In this document: one piece after another, positions 1 through 6,919 of the stretch | How the letters are laid out: each line of letters begins with the position of its first letter | Position numbering within the stretch: position 1 is the first letter of the stretch | Origin: JAOTWJ01 sp036398175 | GTDB lineage: Bacteria; Gemmatimonadota; Gemmatimonadetes; Gemmatimonadales; GWC2-71-9 | DNA length: 11,868 nucleotides | NCBI GenBank assembly: GCA_036398175.1 | Contig: DASWHL010000053.1 | Location: forward strand, 1-11,868 | Direction of reading: 5' to 3' | The notes under the pieces: model-generated | The model's input: the letters and a program-made list of their open reading frames with translations, nothing else | The model's database searches: none | Told to the model about the DNA's origin: nothing | Made by a program: the position numbers and the translations under genes

Positions 1-77
1 ATTGGACACTGCCCCATTCGTCCCGAGCAGAGCGCTCGCAGGCTCGACAGCCCATTGCTACGCCGAACGTCCTGGCG

Positions 78-830
78 TCATGCGCCGGTTTTCAGTTCCG
101 AGGCCAGCATCTGCTGGGCCGTAGCGTAGGCCGACCGGGCCAGCCAGGGCGGCCTCCGTTCGAGCATCCTGGCCCAGATCATTTGATCGTCGGCGGTCCG
201 GATGCCGTTACGCACATTCTCGAAGAAGTACTTCTCGTGCCCCTGGTCTTGATCGACCCAAGCATCAGCGACCACCTCGGGGGTCGGGCGAGTACATTCG
301 CCCTGAGTCGCCGTGGCCAGCAAGAAGTCGAATGAGAGATCCCTCCCGTCTGTGGGCGTAGGCCACTCAATCTGCAATATCCCACGGTCGTCCACGAGAG
401 AGACGGGTCGGGGCGCGCGGGCTCGGAAGGCCCGACACCAATCCTCCAACCAAGCATTGGGGACACCCGGTCGAAACAGACTGGCGGCACACCCCCATTC
501 GGCACCAAGCGAATCGGCCGCAGCCGTAGGGTGCTCCGCCTTCCAAAGCGCACCGGCGTCGCTCACGACATCCTGGGGCTGAGCGGCGTATGAAGCAAGT
601 GGAACCACCACGGCTGCACCAGAGGAACCGGAAGTATCGAACGTCATTGTGAACGTGTTACCACGAGACCGGGAACGGCGCCCGTAATACACCGGGGCTG
701 CAACCGATCGCTTCCCTTGTGGAGCAAGGCGCGCAGCCCTCCAGGCAACGCGAGCGCCATTCGGATCCCACAACAGCGAGCCGATTATCAGAATCCCGCC
801 CCGCAGCGGAGCATCGTCAAGTGGGCGCAT
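78..830 (-). CDS. Conserved hypothetical protein, possibly gamma-glutamylcyclotransferase-like fold, cassette-type
   Basis: A 250-aa protein with no signal peptide or membrane segment, so probably cytoplasmic. Visible motifs are GILIIGSLLWD (residues 12-22), WR at 30-31, YYGRRSRSRGNTFTMTF (about 48-64), LWKAE (95-99) and FFENVRNGIRTADDQ (about 202-216). The GSLLWD turn followed by a later arginine/glycine motif recalls the YGSL loop of gamma-glutamylcyclotransferase-fold proteins. The tyrosine is isoleucine here and I cannot place the catalytic glutamate, so the activity is unassigned. From memory, similar hypothetical proteins occur in integron cassettes and islands. GC is lower than in its neighbours (hand counts of 53% in rows 181-240 and 601-660, against 80% in 2101-2160), which suggests transfer. 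The ATG sits inside GGTTATGC, has no good Shine-Dalgarno, and lies 18 bases after an integrase-remnant frame. The coding call is firm; the function is not. Confidence 0.72.
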   Translation of the reverse strand: MRPLDDAPLRGGILIIGSLLWDPNGARVAWRAARLAPQGKRSVAAPVYYGRRSRSRGNTFTMTFDTSGSSGAAVVVPLASYAAQPQDVVSDAGALWKAEHPTAAADSLGAEWGCAASLFRPGVPNAWLEDWCRAFRARAPRPVSLVDDRGILQIEWPTPTDGRDLSFDFLLATATQGECTRPTPEVVADAWVDQDQGHEKYFFENVRNGIRTADDQMIWARMLERRPPWLARSAYATAQQMLASELKTGA

Positions 831-929
831 AACCTGTGCTTGGCTTGCTCATTCCCCTTCAACGTGCCGCCCAGGCGCCCCCTCGGCAAGCGAACCCCTT
901 ATCCCCGCGGACCTACCCCCACCTCGACC

Positions 930-1016
930 CAGCGCGTCCGCCGGACTCCTCACCCCCAGCCCGCCCCGATGCAGCACGTGCGTGTAGAGGATCGTCGTGC
1001 TCACGTCCCCGTGGCC
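930..1016 (-). pseudogene. intI: Integron integrase (IntI-type tyrosine recombinase), C-terminal remnant
   Basis: Minus-strand translation of this stretch reads GHGDVSTTILYTHV, then a short link, then RGGLGVRSPADAL. That matches the end of integron integrases: the LLGHxDVxTTMIYTHV box with the late catalytic histidine and nucleophilic tyrosine (tyrosine codon 984-986), then the GVRSPxDxL tail characteristic of IntI rather than XerC/D. The upstream catalytic Arg/Lys and the HxLRH box are absent. Translation on the 5' side (positions above 1016) shows no integrase similarity in any minus-strand frame. The open frame runs from the TAG ending the receptor gene (1239-1241) to a TGA at 849, giving non-conserved flanks at both ends. 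It is therefore a decayed fragment of about 29 codons and cannot be functional. It lies next to a low-GC hypothetical gene on the same strand, consistent with a degraded integron or island edge. Confidence 0.75.
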
Positions 1017-1238
1017 GACGCTCGGTCGCGGGCTAAGCCGACGCACCCGCGCCTTATGCCTCACTTCCTGCAAGCATAAGGACTTCTGCACGCATGGTAC
1101 CTCCAGCCCCCCACGGTAGCGGGTGAGTACCTCGATGTGAGGCCGCAGCCGGAACCCGAGACTGCCGATGGTGGTTGTGATGCTCGGGGCTACCAGCGCC
1201 ACGAAGACGTGCGTCCGGCGCGAGTGGCCCAGGGCCCC
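1017..1238. other. Intergenic DNA without recognisable gene
   Basis: The 222 bases between the integrase remnant and the receptor stop hold no gene I can recognise. The minus-strand frame that carries the integrase fragment stays open through it, in the same frame as the receptor, but its translation resembles nothing known to me. The only clear structures are the inverted repeat at 1052-1081 and a weak CCCGAG/CTCGGG pair (1155-1160 and 1183-1188). It probably contains the junction where foreign sequence joined or eroded. Confidence 0.5.
1052..1081. repeat. Perfect 8-bp inverted repeat with 14-base loop
   Basis: CCTTATGC (1052-1059) and GCATAAGG (1074-1081) are exact reverse complements around a 14-base spacer. 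The repeat lies 36 bases upstream, in minus-strand terms, of the recognisable integrase remnant. It could be a weak transcript hairpin or a scar of recombination. It does not match the RYYYAAC...GTTRRRY layout of an attC site. Confidence 0.45.
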
Positions 1239-4200
1239 CTACCGCTCCCGCTCCGGCCCCCGCCGCACCACCGGCGGCAGAACCCGCACTTCCTCCGGCA
1301 GCCACGCCCACTGCACGTCCGTGAGCACCGCCCGCGCCTCCCCGTGCACCGCCACGACATCCTGGCGCGCCTCTTCAAGGATCGGCCGCACCACCGGCAT
1401 CAGCCGCCCCGGGTCCGGATTGGCGCCCAGCTCCTGAATGGCCGTCTGAAGCCGGTCGGCGCGCACCGCCTGCCGCAACGCAAACGAATCGCGCGCCGCC
1501 TCGAGCCGGCCAATCTGCTCCGCCGACAGGCGCAACGTGTCCCGATACGCAAGCACGCGCGCCGGTGTGTTCGGCAGCACGCTGTCGAGCCGCGCGAGCA
1601 GGCCCTGCGGATCGCCGCCCCGGAGCGCGAACGGGCCACCTCCACCGGCCCCCATCCCGCCGCCCGGCCCCATCCCCCTGCCGCCGCCGCCCCCGCGACC
1701 CCGCATGGCGTCGAGGGCCGCCCGGCGCCGGTCCGGCCCCAGCGTGAACCGCCCCTGGATCCCCACCTGGAACGGCGGGCGGAACGCCGTGGCCGACCCA
1801 CCCGTGGCCCCGAACCGATCGTTCACCTGATACGCGTACCGCTGATTGACGGGATCGAACCCGGTCACGTAGAGCAGCGTCGGGTCCGGCCGTGCGTTGA
1901 TCCCCCAGCCCCTGGCCCCGTCCGCGCCGTGCAGCAGCTCGTCCACGCCGCGCAGGAAGTTGACCGTGACGAGCGACAGCGACAGCCGGCGGTTGAGCCC
2001 CAGGAACCCGGGCCGCCAGTTGACCTGGAAGTCGAGCGAGCCCTGCCACGGGCCGGTGCAGGCATTGTGCTCGGGGATCGTGCCCAGCCTTCCCGCCAGG
2101 CAGCCCCGCACGCCCCCGGAAGCGCGCGCGAGCAGCGCCGCAATGGCGTCGCCTTCGGGCCCGCTCCCCGCCGGGAACAGATACGCCCGGTCGTTCCGGC
2201 TCCCGTCGCCGTTGATGTCGGAGCCCACGATGGGCGTGTACGGCGACCCGGACGTGAGCCGCGCGATGGACGTGACCTCGAGCGACGTCCCGAACGGATA
2301 GGTGAACGTGAACAGGAACTGATGCCGCCGCTCGAAGCTGCTCCGTGCCCATTGGGGGACGTTGGGATCTCCGGCCGTGGTGGCGCCGCTCCCGCCGCCA
2401 AACCGCGCCCCGCCGCCGAACCGCGCCGTCGAGCCCTCGTCCCGCGCCCGCTGGTACGTATACGCCACCTGCCCCTGGATCCCGCGCCCGAAAATGCCGC
2501 CCAGGCCCAGCGTGCCCTGCCAGGACTGGCTCTCCAGCTCGGAGTGGATCTCCACCACGTGGCCGAACGCCGAGTCCACGCGCGACCCCGTGAACCGGAC
2601 CGCCCCGGTGGTGGGCGCGATATCCGTGGCCCCGACGTACACCGGCCGGTCCCCCTCCGCCGCCAGACGAAACGCGGGAACGGTGTCGAGATTCAGGTCG
2701 CGATAACCCGCCTGGGACACGCCGCGCGTGTAGTTGCCGTCCAGCGTGAGCCGAAACAGCGTGGACAGCGGCCTCTGAAGTCCCAGCGACGCGCGCCACG
2801 CGCGGGCCGCGGTGAACTCCGGGCCGAACAGCGTGACTGTTCTGACCGACCGCGGCGTCACGGGACCGGCGGCCAGGCACGCGTCCGGCACGGCGCCGGG
2901 ATCGGCGGCGAACCCGGACCAGTCGGCGGGCGGCACGCCCGGGCCGATGCAGGTGATCTCCTCGCCCGTCGCGTCGAGGCCGGTGGCCGTGTAGGCCTGG
3001 GTCACGAGACTCGCGGGCGTGGGGCTCCGGAACTCCCCAGCGCCGCCGCGGATAATGAGCGAGGGCGGCGACGTGAGCCGGCCGCGTCCGGTGGCGCCAC
3101 CCACCGACAGGGTGAACCCGGCGCGCGGGCTCACGTGCCACTCGGAGGGCAGGGCATCCGTCCGCCGGCCGAACGCGGCCTCGACCGCCGGGTTGTACGC
3201 GGGCGCGCCGGCAAACCGCCCGCCCTCGAGCCGCGCGCCGTAGGTGAGCTGGAACCGCGGCGAGGCCAGCCACACGTCGCCCGCGTACGCGGCCCACTCG
3301 TACTGACGCCACGTGCGGTCGGGGACGCCTAGCGTGCGGCGGAACGACGCGGCGCGGTCGGTCGCGAGCGCGTCGAGCGAGTTGTACGTGAACGTGCCGA
3401 GCTGGTTGCCCGCCGGCGTGTCGCTCCGCCGCAGGGACACCGCCAGCCCGCCCAGCTTGGGCCGGTGTCCCCCTCCGGCGAGCCAGGACAGTTCGTTGGC
3501 CGCCTCGATCCGGGTGGTGCGCGCGCGCGTGGGGAGGCCCGTGTTCCCGCCGAACACGAGCGTCGCCACCCCGGTGCCGCCGTCCTCCAGGGCCGACGCC
3601 ACCTGCACGCGGCCCTGCGGCATCAACAGGAACGGGTCGCCGTCCTGGCGGTCGTGCTGGACGTACACCCGGGCGTCGTTGAGCACGCGCATCCCGAACC
3701 GGGACGACACGGCCAGCATGCCCCCGCCGCCCTGGGTCGCGAACGTGCCGCCCGCGTCCGGCATGGCCAGCGGACCGAGCCGGGCCGGGTCCGTGGCGTT
3801 TCCGCGCCAGTCGCCCCGCAGCGTCACCGTGTGCGCGTTCGACGCCAGGAAGTCGAGCCGCATCATCCCCGAGGCGTTGTCGCTGCTCCGACCGCCGTCC
3901 GGGGTCACGACCCTGGGGATGCCGAGCGAGTCGAGGATCGCGAGGAACCGGGCGACCGAGTCGGGATGGACGCCGAGGCGCTGATAGTCATCGGCGCCCG
4001 CCGTGAGCAGGGTCTGCTGGGCGTCGTTGCGGAGCCGCGCCTGGCCCGAGCCGAACACGAACAGGCGGTCGCGCACGATGGGGCCCCCCAGCCCGCCTGA
4101 GAGCTGGTGCTGCGTGAAGCCCTGCGTATACGCGGAACTCTCCTCACCACTCGCCGAGAGGTCGTCGTCCCGGAGCGAATACTGGGACGAGCCCTGGAGC

Positions 4201-4961
4201 ACGTTGGACCCCGAGCGGGTCGTGGCGGCAATCAGGCCGCCGGAGAACTGGCCCCGTGCCACGTCGTAGGTGCTGGTCACCACGCGCGTCTGGCGGAGCC
4301 CGTCCTGCGGGATCGCCCCCGACCCGAAGATCAGGCCGTCCAGCGTGAGCGCGTTGGCGTCCGGAGCGAGGCCCGCCACCGAGAACGCGGCGGCGCTGCT
4401 GTCGGTGGCGTCTACGCCCACCACGCCCGGCACGAGCGTGGCGAGCAGGTTCAGGTCGGCATCGTCAATGGGGAGCCGCGCGATCAGCTCGGGGTTCAGG
4501 GGCCGTTCCACCGAGCCCGGCGTGGGCCGCTCCAACCCCTGGCCGGGCGGCAGCGCCTGGCGCGCCCGCACGGTGATGGGTTCGATGGTCACGGCCCCGG
4601 CGGTGAGTTGGGGATTCCAGATCAGGCGGTCTTCGTCCGCGTGCCGGAGGATGATCTCCTGCGCCGGCCGGAACCCGATCCCCCGGACGGTCATCTGGTA
4701 CTGGCCGCCGCCGTCCGTGAACAGGATGGTGTAGCGCCCGTTCTCGTCGGTCCGGGTGCGCCGCGTGACCTGCGTCTCCAGCGAATAGGCCTCGACCTCG
4801 GCGCGGGCCACCGGGCGGCCGTCGGGGGTCATGATCGTGCCCGTGATGATGTCGGTGCCCGAACCGATCTGGGCCGCGGCCGGGGCGGCCGCCGCCCCAA
4901 CCAGCGCGAGCACGCCTACGGCCACGCCGCGGACGCCACGCCACCGGCGGGAGATGGACAT
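1239..4961 (-). CDS. Oar-like TonB-dependent outer-membrane receptor with C-terminal helical extension
   Basis: A 1,240-aa outer-membrane protein. Residues 1-30 are a signal peptide ending AAAPAAA before Gln31. Residues about 36-120 form a carboxypeptidase-regulatory-like domain (GTIMTPDGRPVARAEV; DENGRYTI). EPITVRA near 127-133 resembles a TonB box. A plug follows to about 255 (LTLDGLIFGSGAIPQDGLRQ), then a large beta barrel including SDINGDGSRNDRAYLF (914-929) as in Oar-type receptors. The last barrel strand appears to be FQVGIQGRFTL (1064-1074). About 165 further residues follow: a Gly/Arg-rich linker (1088-1117) and a helical segment with LRLSAEQIGRLEAARD and VLTDVQWAWLPEEV, resembling Spy/CpxP LTxxQ proteins. 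The start at 4961 is preferred over an ATG ten codons upstream because GGGGAGGAAA (4971-4980) sits nine bases before it and the signal peptide begins there. The substrate is unknown; the neighbouring peptidases suggest peptides. Confidence 0.93.
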   Translation of the reverse strand: MSISRRWRGVRGVAVGVLALVGAAAAPAAAQIGSGTDIITGTIMTPDGRPVARAEVEAYSLETQVTRRTRTDENGRYTILFTDGGGQYQMTVRGIGFRPAQEIILRHADEDRLIWNPQLTAGAVTIEPITVRARQALPPGQGLERPTPGSVERPLNPELIARLPIDDADLNLLATLVPGVVGVDATDSSAAAFSVAGLAPDANALTLDGLIFGSGAIPQDGLRQTRVVTSTYDVARGQFSGGLIAATTRSGSNVLQGSSQYSLRDDDLSASGEESSAYTQGFTQHQLSGGLGGPIVRDRLFVFGSGQARLRNDAQQTLLTAGADDYQRLGVHPDSVARFLAILDSLGIPRVVTPDGGRSSDNASGMMRLDFLASNAHTVTLRGDWRGNATDPARLGPLAMPDAGGTFATQGGGGMLAVSSRFGMRVLNDARVYVQHDRQDGDPFLLMPQGRVQVASALEDGGTGVATLVFGGNTGLPTRARTTRIEAANELSWLAGGGHRPKLGGLAVSLRRSDTPAGNQLGTFTYNSLDALATDRAASFRRTLGVPDRTWRQYEWAAYAGDVWLASPRFQLTYGARLEGGRFAGAPAYNPAVEAAFGRRTDALPSEWHVSPRAGFTLSVGGATGRGRLTSPPSLIIRGGAGEFRSPTPASLVTQAYTATGLDATGEEITCIGPGVPPADWSGFAADPGAVPDACLAAGPVTPRSVRTVTLFGPEFTAARAWRASLGLQRPLSTLFRLTLDGNYTRGVSQAGYRDLNLDTVPAFRLAAEGDRPVYVGATDIAPTTGAVRFTGSRVDSAFGHVVEIHSELESQSWQGTLGLGGIFGRGIQGQVAYTYQRARDEGSTARFGGGARFGGGSGATTAGDPNVPQWARSSFERRHQFLFTFTYPFGTSLEVTSIARLTSGSPYTPIVGSDINGDGSRNDRAYLFPAGSGPEGDAIAALLARASGGVRGCLAGRLGTIPEHNACTGPWQGSLDFQVNWRPGFLGLNRRLSLSLVTVNFLRGVDELLHGADGARGWGINARPDPTLLYVTGFDPVNQRYAYQVNDRFGATGGSATAFRPPFQVGIQGRFTLGPDRRRAALDAMRGRGGGGGRGMGPGGGMGAGGGGPFALRGGDPQGLLARLDSVLPNTPARVLAYRDTLRLSAEQIGRLEAARDSFALRQAVRADRLQTAIQELGANPDPGRLMPVVRPILEEARQDVVAVHGEARAVLTDVQWAWLPEEVRVLPPVVRRGPERER

Positions 4962-4970
4962 CGGATGTGC

Positions 4971-4980
4971 TTTCCTCCCC
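4971..4980 (-). promoter_or_regulatory. Strong ribosome binding site of the receptor gene
   Basis: On the minus strand the sequence is GGGGAGGAAA, nine bases before the ATG at 4961. It decides between that start and the in-frame ATG at 4991, which lies upstream of this site and would place ten polar residues before the signal peptide. Confidence 0.75.
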
Positions 4981-5061
4981 ACGGGGGCCATGCACTCATG
5001 TACGCACAGAGAGTAGACCGCCGTTGGGGGCCCGGCGTTAAGCGCCTGTGGTCTGGCGGCC

Positions 5062-5109
5062 GGGCCGGGGCCGTAGCATCCCGCAGCATCCTACGGCCAG
5101 GACCGGCCC
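5062..5109 (-). terminator. Long GC-rich hairpin after the M28 peptidase gene
   Basis: GGCCGTAG (5069-5076) pairs perfectly with CTACGGCC (5091-5098) around a 14-base loop. The stem extends through GGGCCGG (5062-5068) with CCGGCCC (5103-5109) after a four-base bulge. It starts 22 bases beyond the M28 stop, where a terminator would be expected. There is no U-tract, so it could instead be an RNA-stabilising hairpin or attenuator. Its presence argues that the receptor gene is at least partly transcribed separately from the M28 gene. The loop carries GCATCC twice. Confidence 0.6.
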
Positions 5110-5130
5110 CGCCCGCTCGCCCTTCAGGGT

Positions 5131-6747
5131 CTAGTTCCGTCCGTACAGCGCCTTCCACTCCTCCTCGAACTCATTGCCGGGCACCCAGCGGGGCCGCTCG
5201 TCCGCATTCGCCACGCGGAGCGCGGCGGTAAACAGAATCCGGATGTCGCGCGCCGTGCCCTCGGTATTCCACTCGGGCCGCAGCTCGTCCGACACCTGGT
5301 GATAATGCGCCTCCCGGTACTCGGCGGGATCGAAGGTCAGCGGCGTCACGTAGTCGGTGCCCGCCTGGAGATAGAGGGCCGGAATCCCCATCTTGGCAAA
5401 GTTCACCTGGTCCGAGCGATAGAAGCTGCCCGCGTTCGGATTGGGATCGCCCTGCGCCCGGAGCCCGGCCGCCTCGGCCACCTCGCGGAACACGGTGCCG
5501 AGGCTGGTCACCTCGAGCCCGATGGCCGCGACCTCGTGCGTCACGCCGAAGATCTGCGGCATGTCCACGTTGAAGTTGGCGATGATCTGCGCGAGCGGGA
5601 CCGGCGGGCTGGCCACAAACGCGCCGCTGCCCAGCGTGCCCCCCTCCTCGGCGGCGAGTGCGACGAACATGACCGACCGCCGCGGCCGCGCCGCCACGAA
5701 CGCCTCTGCCATGTTGATGATGGCCGCGGTGCCCGCCGCGTTGTCCCACGCGCCGTTGAAGATCTGGTCGTCACCCTCGATCGTGGGGTTCACGCCCAGG
5801 TGGTCGTAGTGGGCGGAGAAGACCAGATACTGATCGGCGAGTGCGGAATCGGTGCCGCGTAGCATGCCCGCCACGTTCTTGGTCGGCACCTGGCGTACCG
5901 CGGTCTCGATGTGCGCCGTCAGCCGGAAGCCCGTATCCCGCGGGCGGAACGCGCGCGTGGCCGCCGCCGCGAACAGCTCGGGCAGCCTGGCCCCCATGGA
6001 GGCGGCAATGGCCTCCGCGCTGGTGGAGTCAATCCACGCGAGCACGGGAAGCGCGTAGCTCCGCTCCCAGCTCTCGCGGGAGCCCGTGGTCCCGATGACG
6101 CTGAACGGGTAACTCGCCGATTCGGTGGTGTGGATGACGATGGCGCCCGCCGCGCCGTGCTTGGCCGCCTGCTCGAACTTGTAGGTCCAGCGACCGTAGT
6201 AGGTGCGGGCCGCGCCGCCGAACAACGCCTGCCCGTTCTCCTCGACCGGCGGGTCGTTGTTCAGGAACAGCAGCACCTTGCCGCGCACGTCCTCGCCCTT
6301 GAAATCGTCCCAGCCGTACTCGGGTGCCTCGACCCCGTAGCCCACGAACACGACCGGCGCGTTACGCAGGTCCACGGCCGGTTCACCGGTGGTGGACCAG
6401 TACGTGATCGCCTGGTCGTTGACCAGGTCGAGCGTGTCGCGTGGACCGCGGAGGGTGAGCGACGATTTCTCCGCGTCCTTCCGCAGGCCCATCAGTTCGA
6501 ACGGCAGGAGGAACGAGCCGCCGACGGGCTCGAGCCCGATCGCCGCGAACCGCTGGGCAATGTAGGCGGCGGCGCGGTCCTCGCCCGGCGTGCCGGTCCC
6601 GCGGCCTTCCATGCTGTCGGCGGCGAGCACGGCAACGTCGGCGCGGATGGCGTCCGCCGTGATCTGGTCGGCCGGGTCCGGCGTGCAGCCGGCCGCGGCA
6701 ACCGTCAGGAGGAGCAGGGACGAAAGCGTCGCAGAACGTGACATCAT
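5131..6747 (-). CDS. M28-family zinc aminopeptidase, lipoprotein with PA domain
   Basis: A 538-aa exported metallopeptidase that should release N-terminal residues from peptides. Residues 1-20 are a lipoprotein signal (SLLLLTVAAAG) with the lipidated Cys21, so it is membrane-anchored on the periplasmic side. A protease-associated (PA) domain spans about 132-240 (VVFVGYGVEAPEYGWDDFKG; GKVLLFLNND). The catalytic M28 domain spans about 290-510 with its metal and catalytic residues visible: His313 and Asp315 in SAHYDH, Asp335 in NGAWDNAAG, Glu367-Glu368 in AAEEGG, Asp395 in NFNVD, and a late His near 483 in AHYHQVSD. The start at 6747 (ATG ATG) is chosen because the lipoprotein signal begins there and GGGGGA precedes it. 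The open frame reaches 6999, but that extension has no signal character and would overlap the divergent protease gene. It is divergent from the tricorn-like gene across 172 bases. Family assignment is secure; the substrate is not. Confidence 0.95.
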   Translation of the reverse strand: MMSRSATLSSLLLLTVAAAGCTPDPADQITADAIRADVAVLAADSMEGRGTGTPGEDRAAAYIAQRFAAIGLEPVGGSFLLPFELMGLRKDAEKSSLTLRGPRDTLDLVNDQAITYWSTTGEPAVDLRNAPVVFVGYGVEAPEYGWDDFKGEDVRGKVLLFLNNDPPVEENGQALFGGAARTYYGRWTYKFEQAAKHGAAGAIVIHTTESASYPFSVIGTTGSRESWERSYALPVLAWIDSTSAEAIAASMGARLPELFAAAATRAFRPRDTGFRLTAHIETAVRQVPTKNVAGMLRGTDSALADQYLVFSAHYDHLGVNPTIEGDDQIFNGAWDNAAGTAAIINMAEAFVAARPRRSVMFVALAAEEGGTLGSGAFVASPPVPLAQIIANFNVDMPQIFGVTHEVAAIGLEVTSLGTVFREVAEAAGLRAQGDPNPNAGSFYRSDQVNFAKMGIPALYLQAGTDYVTPLTFDPAEYREAHYHQVSDELRPEWNTEGTARDIRILFTAALRVANADERPRWVPGNEFEEEWKALYGRN

Positions 6748-6792
6748 GGGAATCCCCCAAGGACTATTCGGATTGGAAGGCGGTCTCGAGTC

Positions 6793-6821
6793 ACGATAAC
6801 CGCCGGTACGCCTGGGTTGAA
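6793..6821 (-). promoter_or_regulatory. Candidate promoter of the M28 peptidase gene
   Basis: On the minus strand TTCAAC (6816-6821) and TATCGT (6793-6798) are separated by 17 bases and lie about 45 bases upstream of the ATG at 6747. The match to the sigma-70 consensus is partial (3 of 6 and 4 of 6), so this is only a candidate. Confidence 0.3.
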
Positions 6822-6843
6822 GGCCGTGCCGATGTCCCGCACT

Positions 6844-6872
6844 TTGACAGCAGGGGATCGCGGGGGAAGATT
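6844..6872 (+). promoter_or_regulatory. Candidate sigma-70-type promoter of the tricorn-like protease gene
   Basis: A perfect TTGACA (6844-6849) is followed after 17 bases by AAGATT (6867-6872), which matches TATAAT at three positions. The start codon lies 48 bases downstream. The -10 part lies inside the near-palindrome at 6859-6880, so a protein bound there would occlude RNA polymerase. Confidence 0.45.
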
Positions 6873-6880
6873 CTCCCGCG
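6859..6880. promoter_or_regulatory. 22-base near-palindrome, possible operator or leader hairpin
   Basis: CGCGGG (6859-6864) and CCCGCG (6875-6880) are perfect reverse complements, and the symmetry continues inward (GGAA against TTCT, one G-T pair) to the centre at about 6869/6870. It covers the proposed -10 of the plus-strand gene, in the shared divergent promoter region. It could bind a dimeric repressor or form an RNA hairpin in a longer leader. Confidence 0.4.
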
Positions 6881-6919
6881 CATTGACGTGAGTCTCGGAC
6901 CAGGATCGGAAGGACAACC

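Noticed and set aside
1..77. Possible attC site after the cassette-like gene (imperfect CGAGC/GCTCG pairing at 24-46, GTTCGGC-like heptamer near 62-68 on the minus strand)
   Set aside because: The core sites do not match RYYYAAC and GTTRRRY, and no complete pair lies within the window.
1137..3332. A 731-codon plus-strand open frame rich in Arg, Pro and Gly
   Set aside because: It lies antisense to the well-supported receptor gene and has the low-complexity composition of a frame mirrored from GC-rich coding DNA; no domain is recognisable.
5000..5060. Promoter for the receptor gene
   Set aside because: Elements such as TACTCT are present on the minus strand, but none pairs with a reasonable -35 box at suitable spacing.
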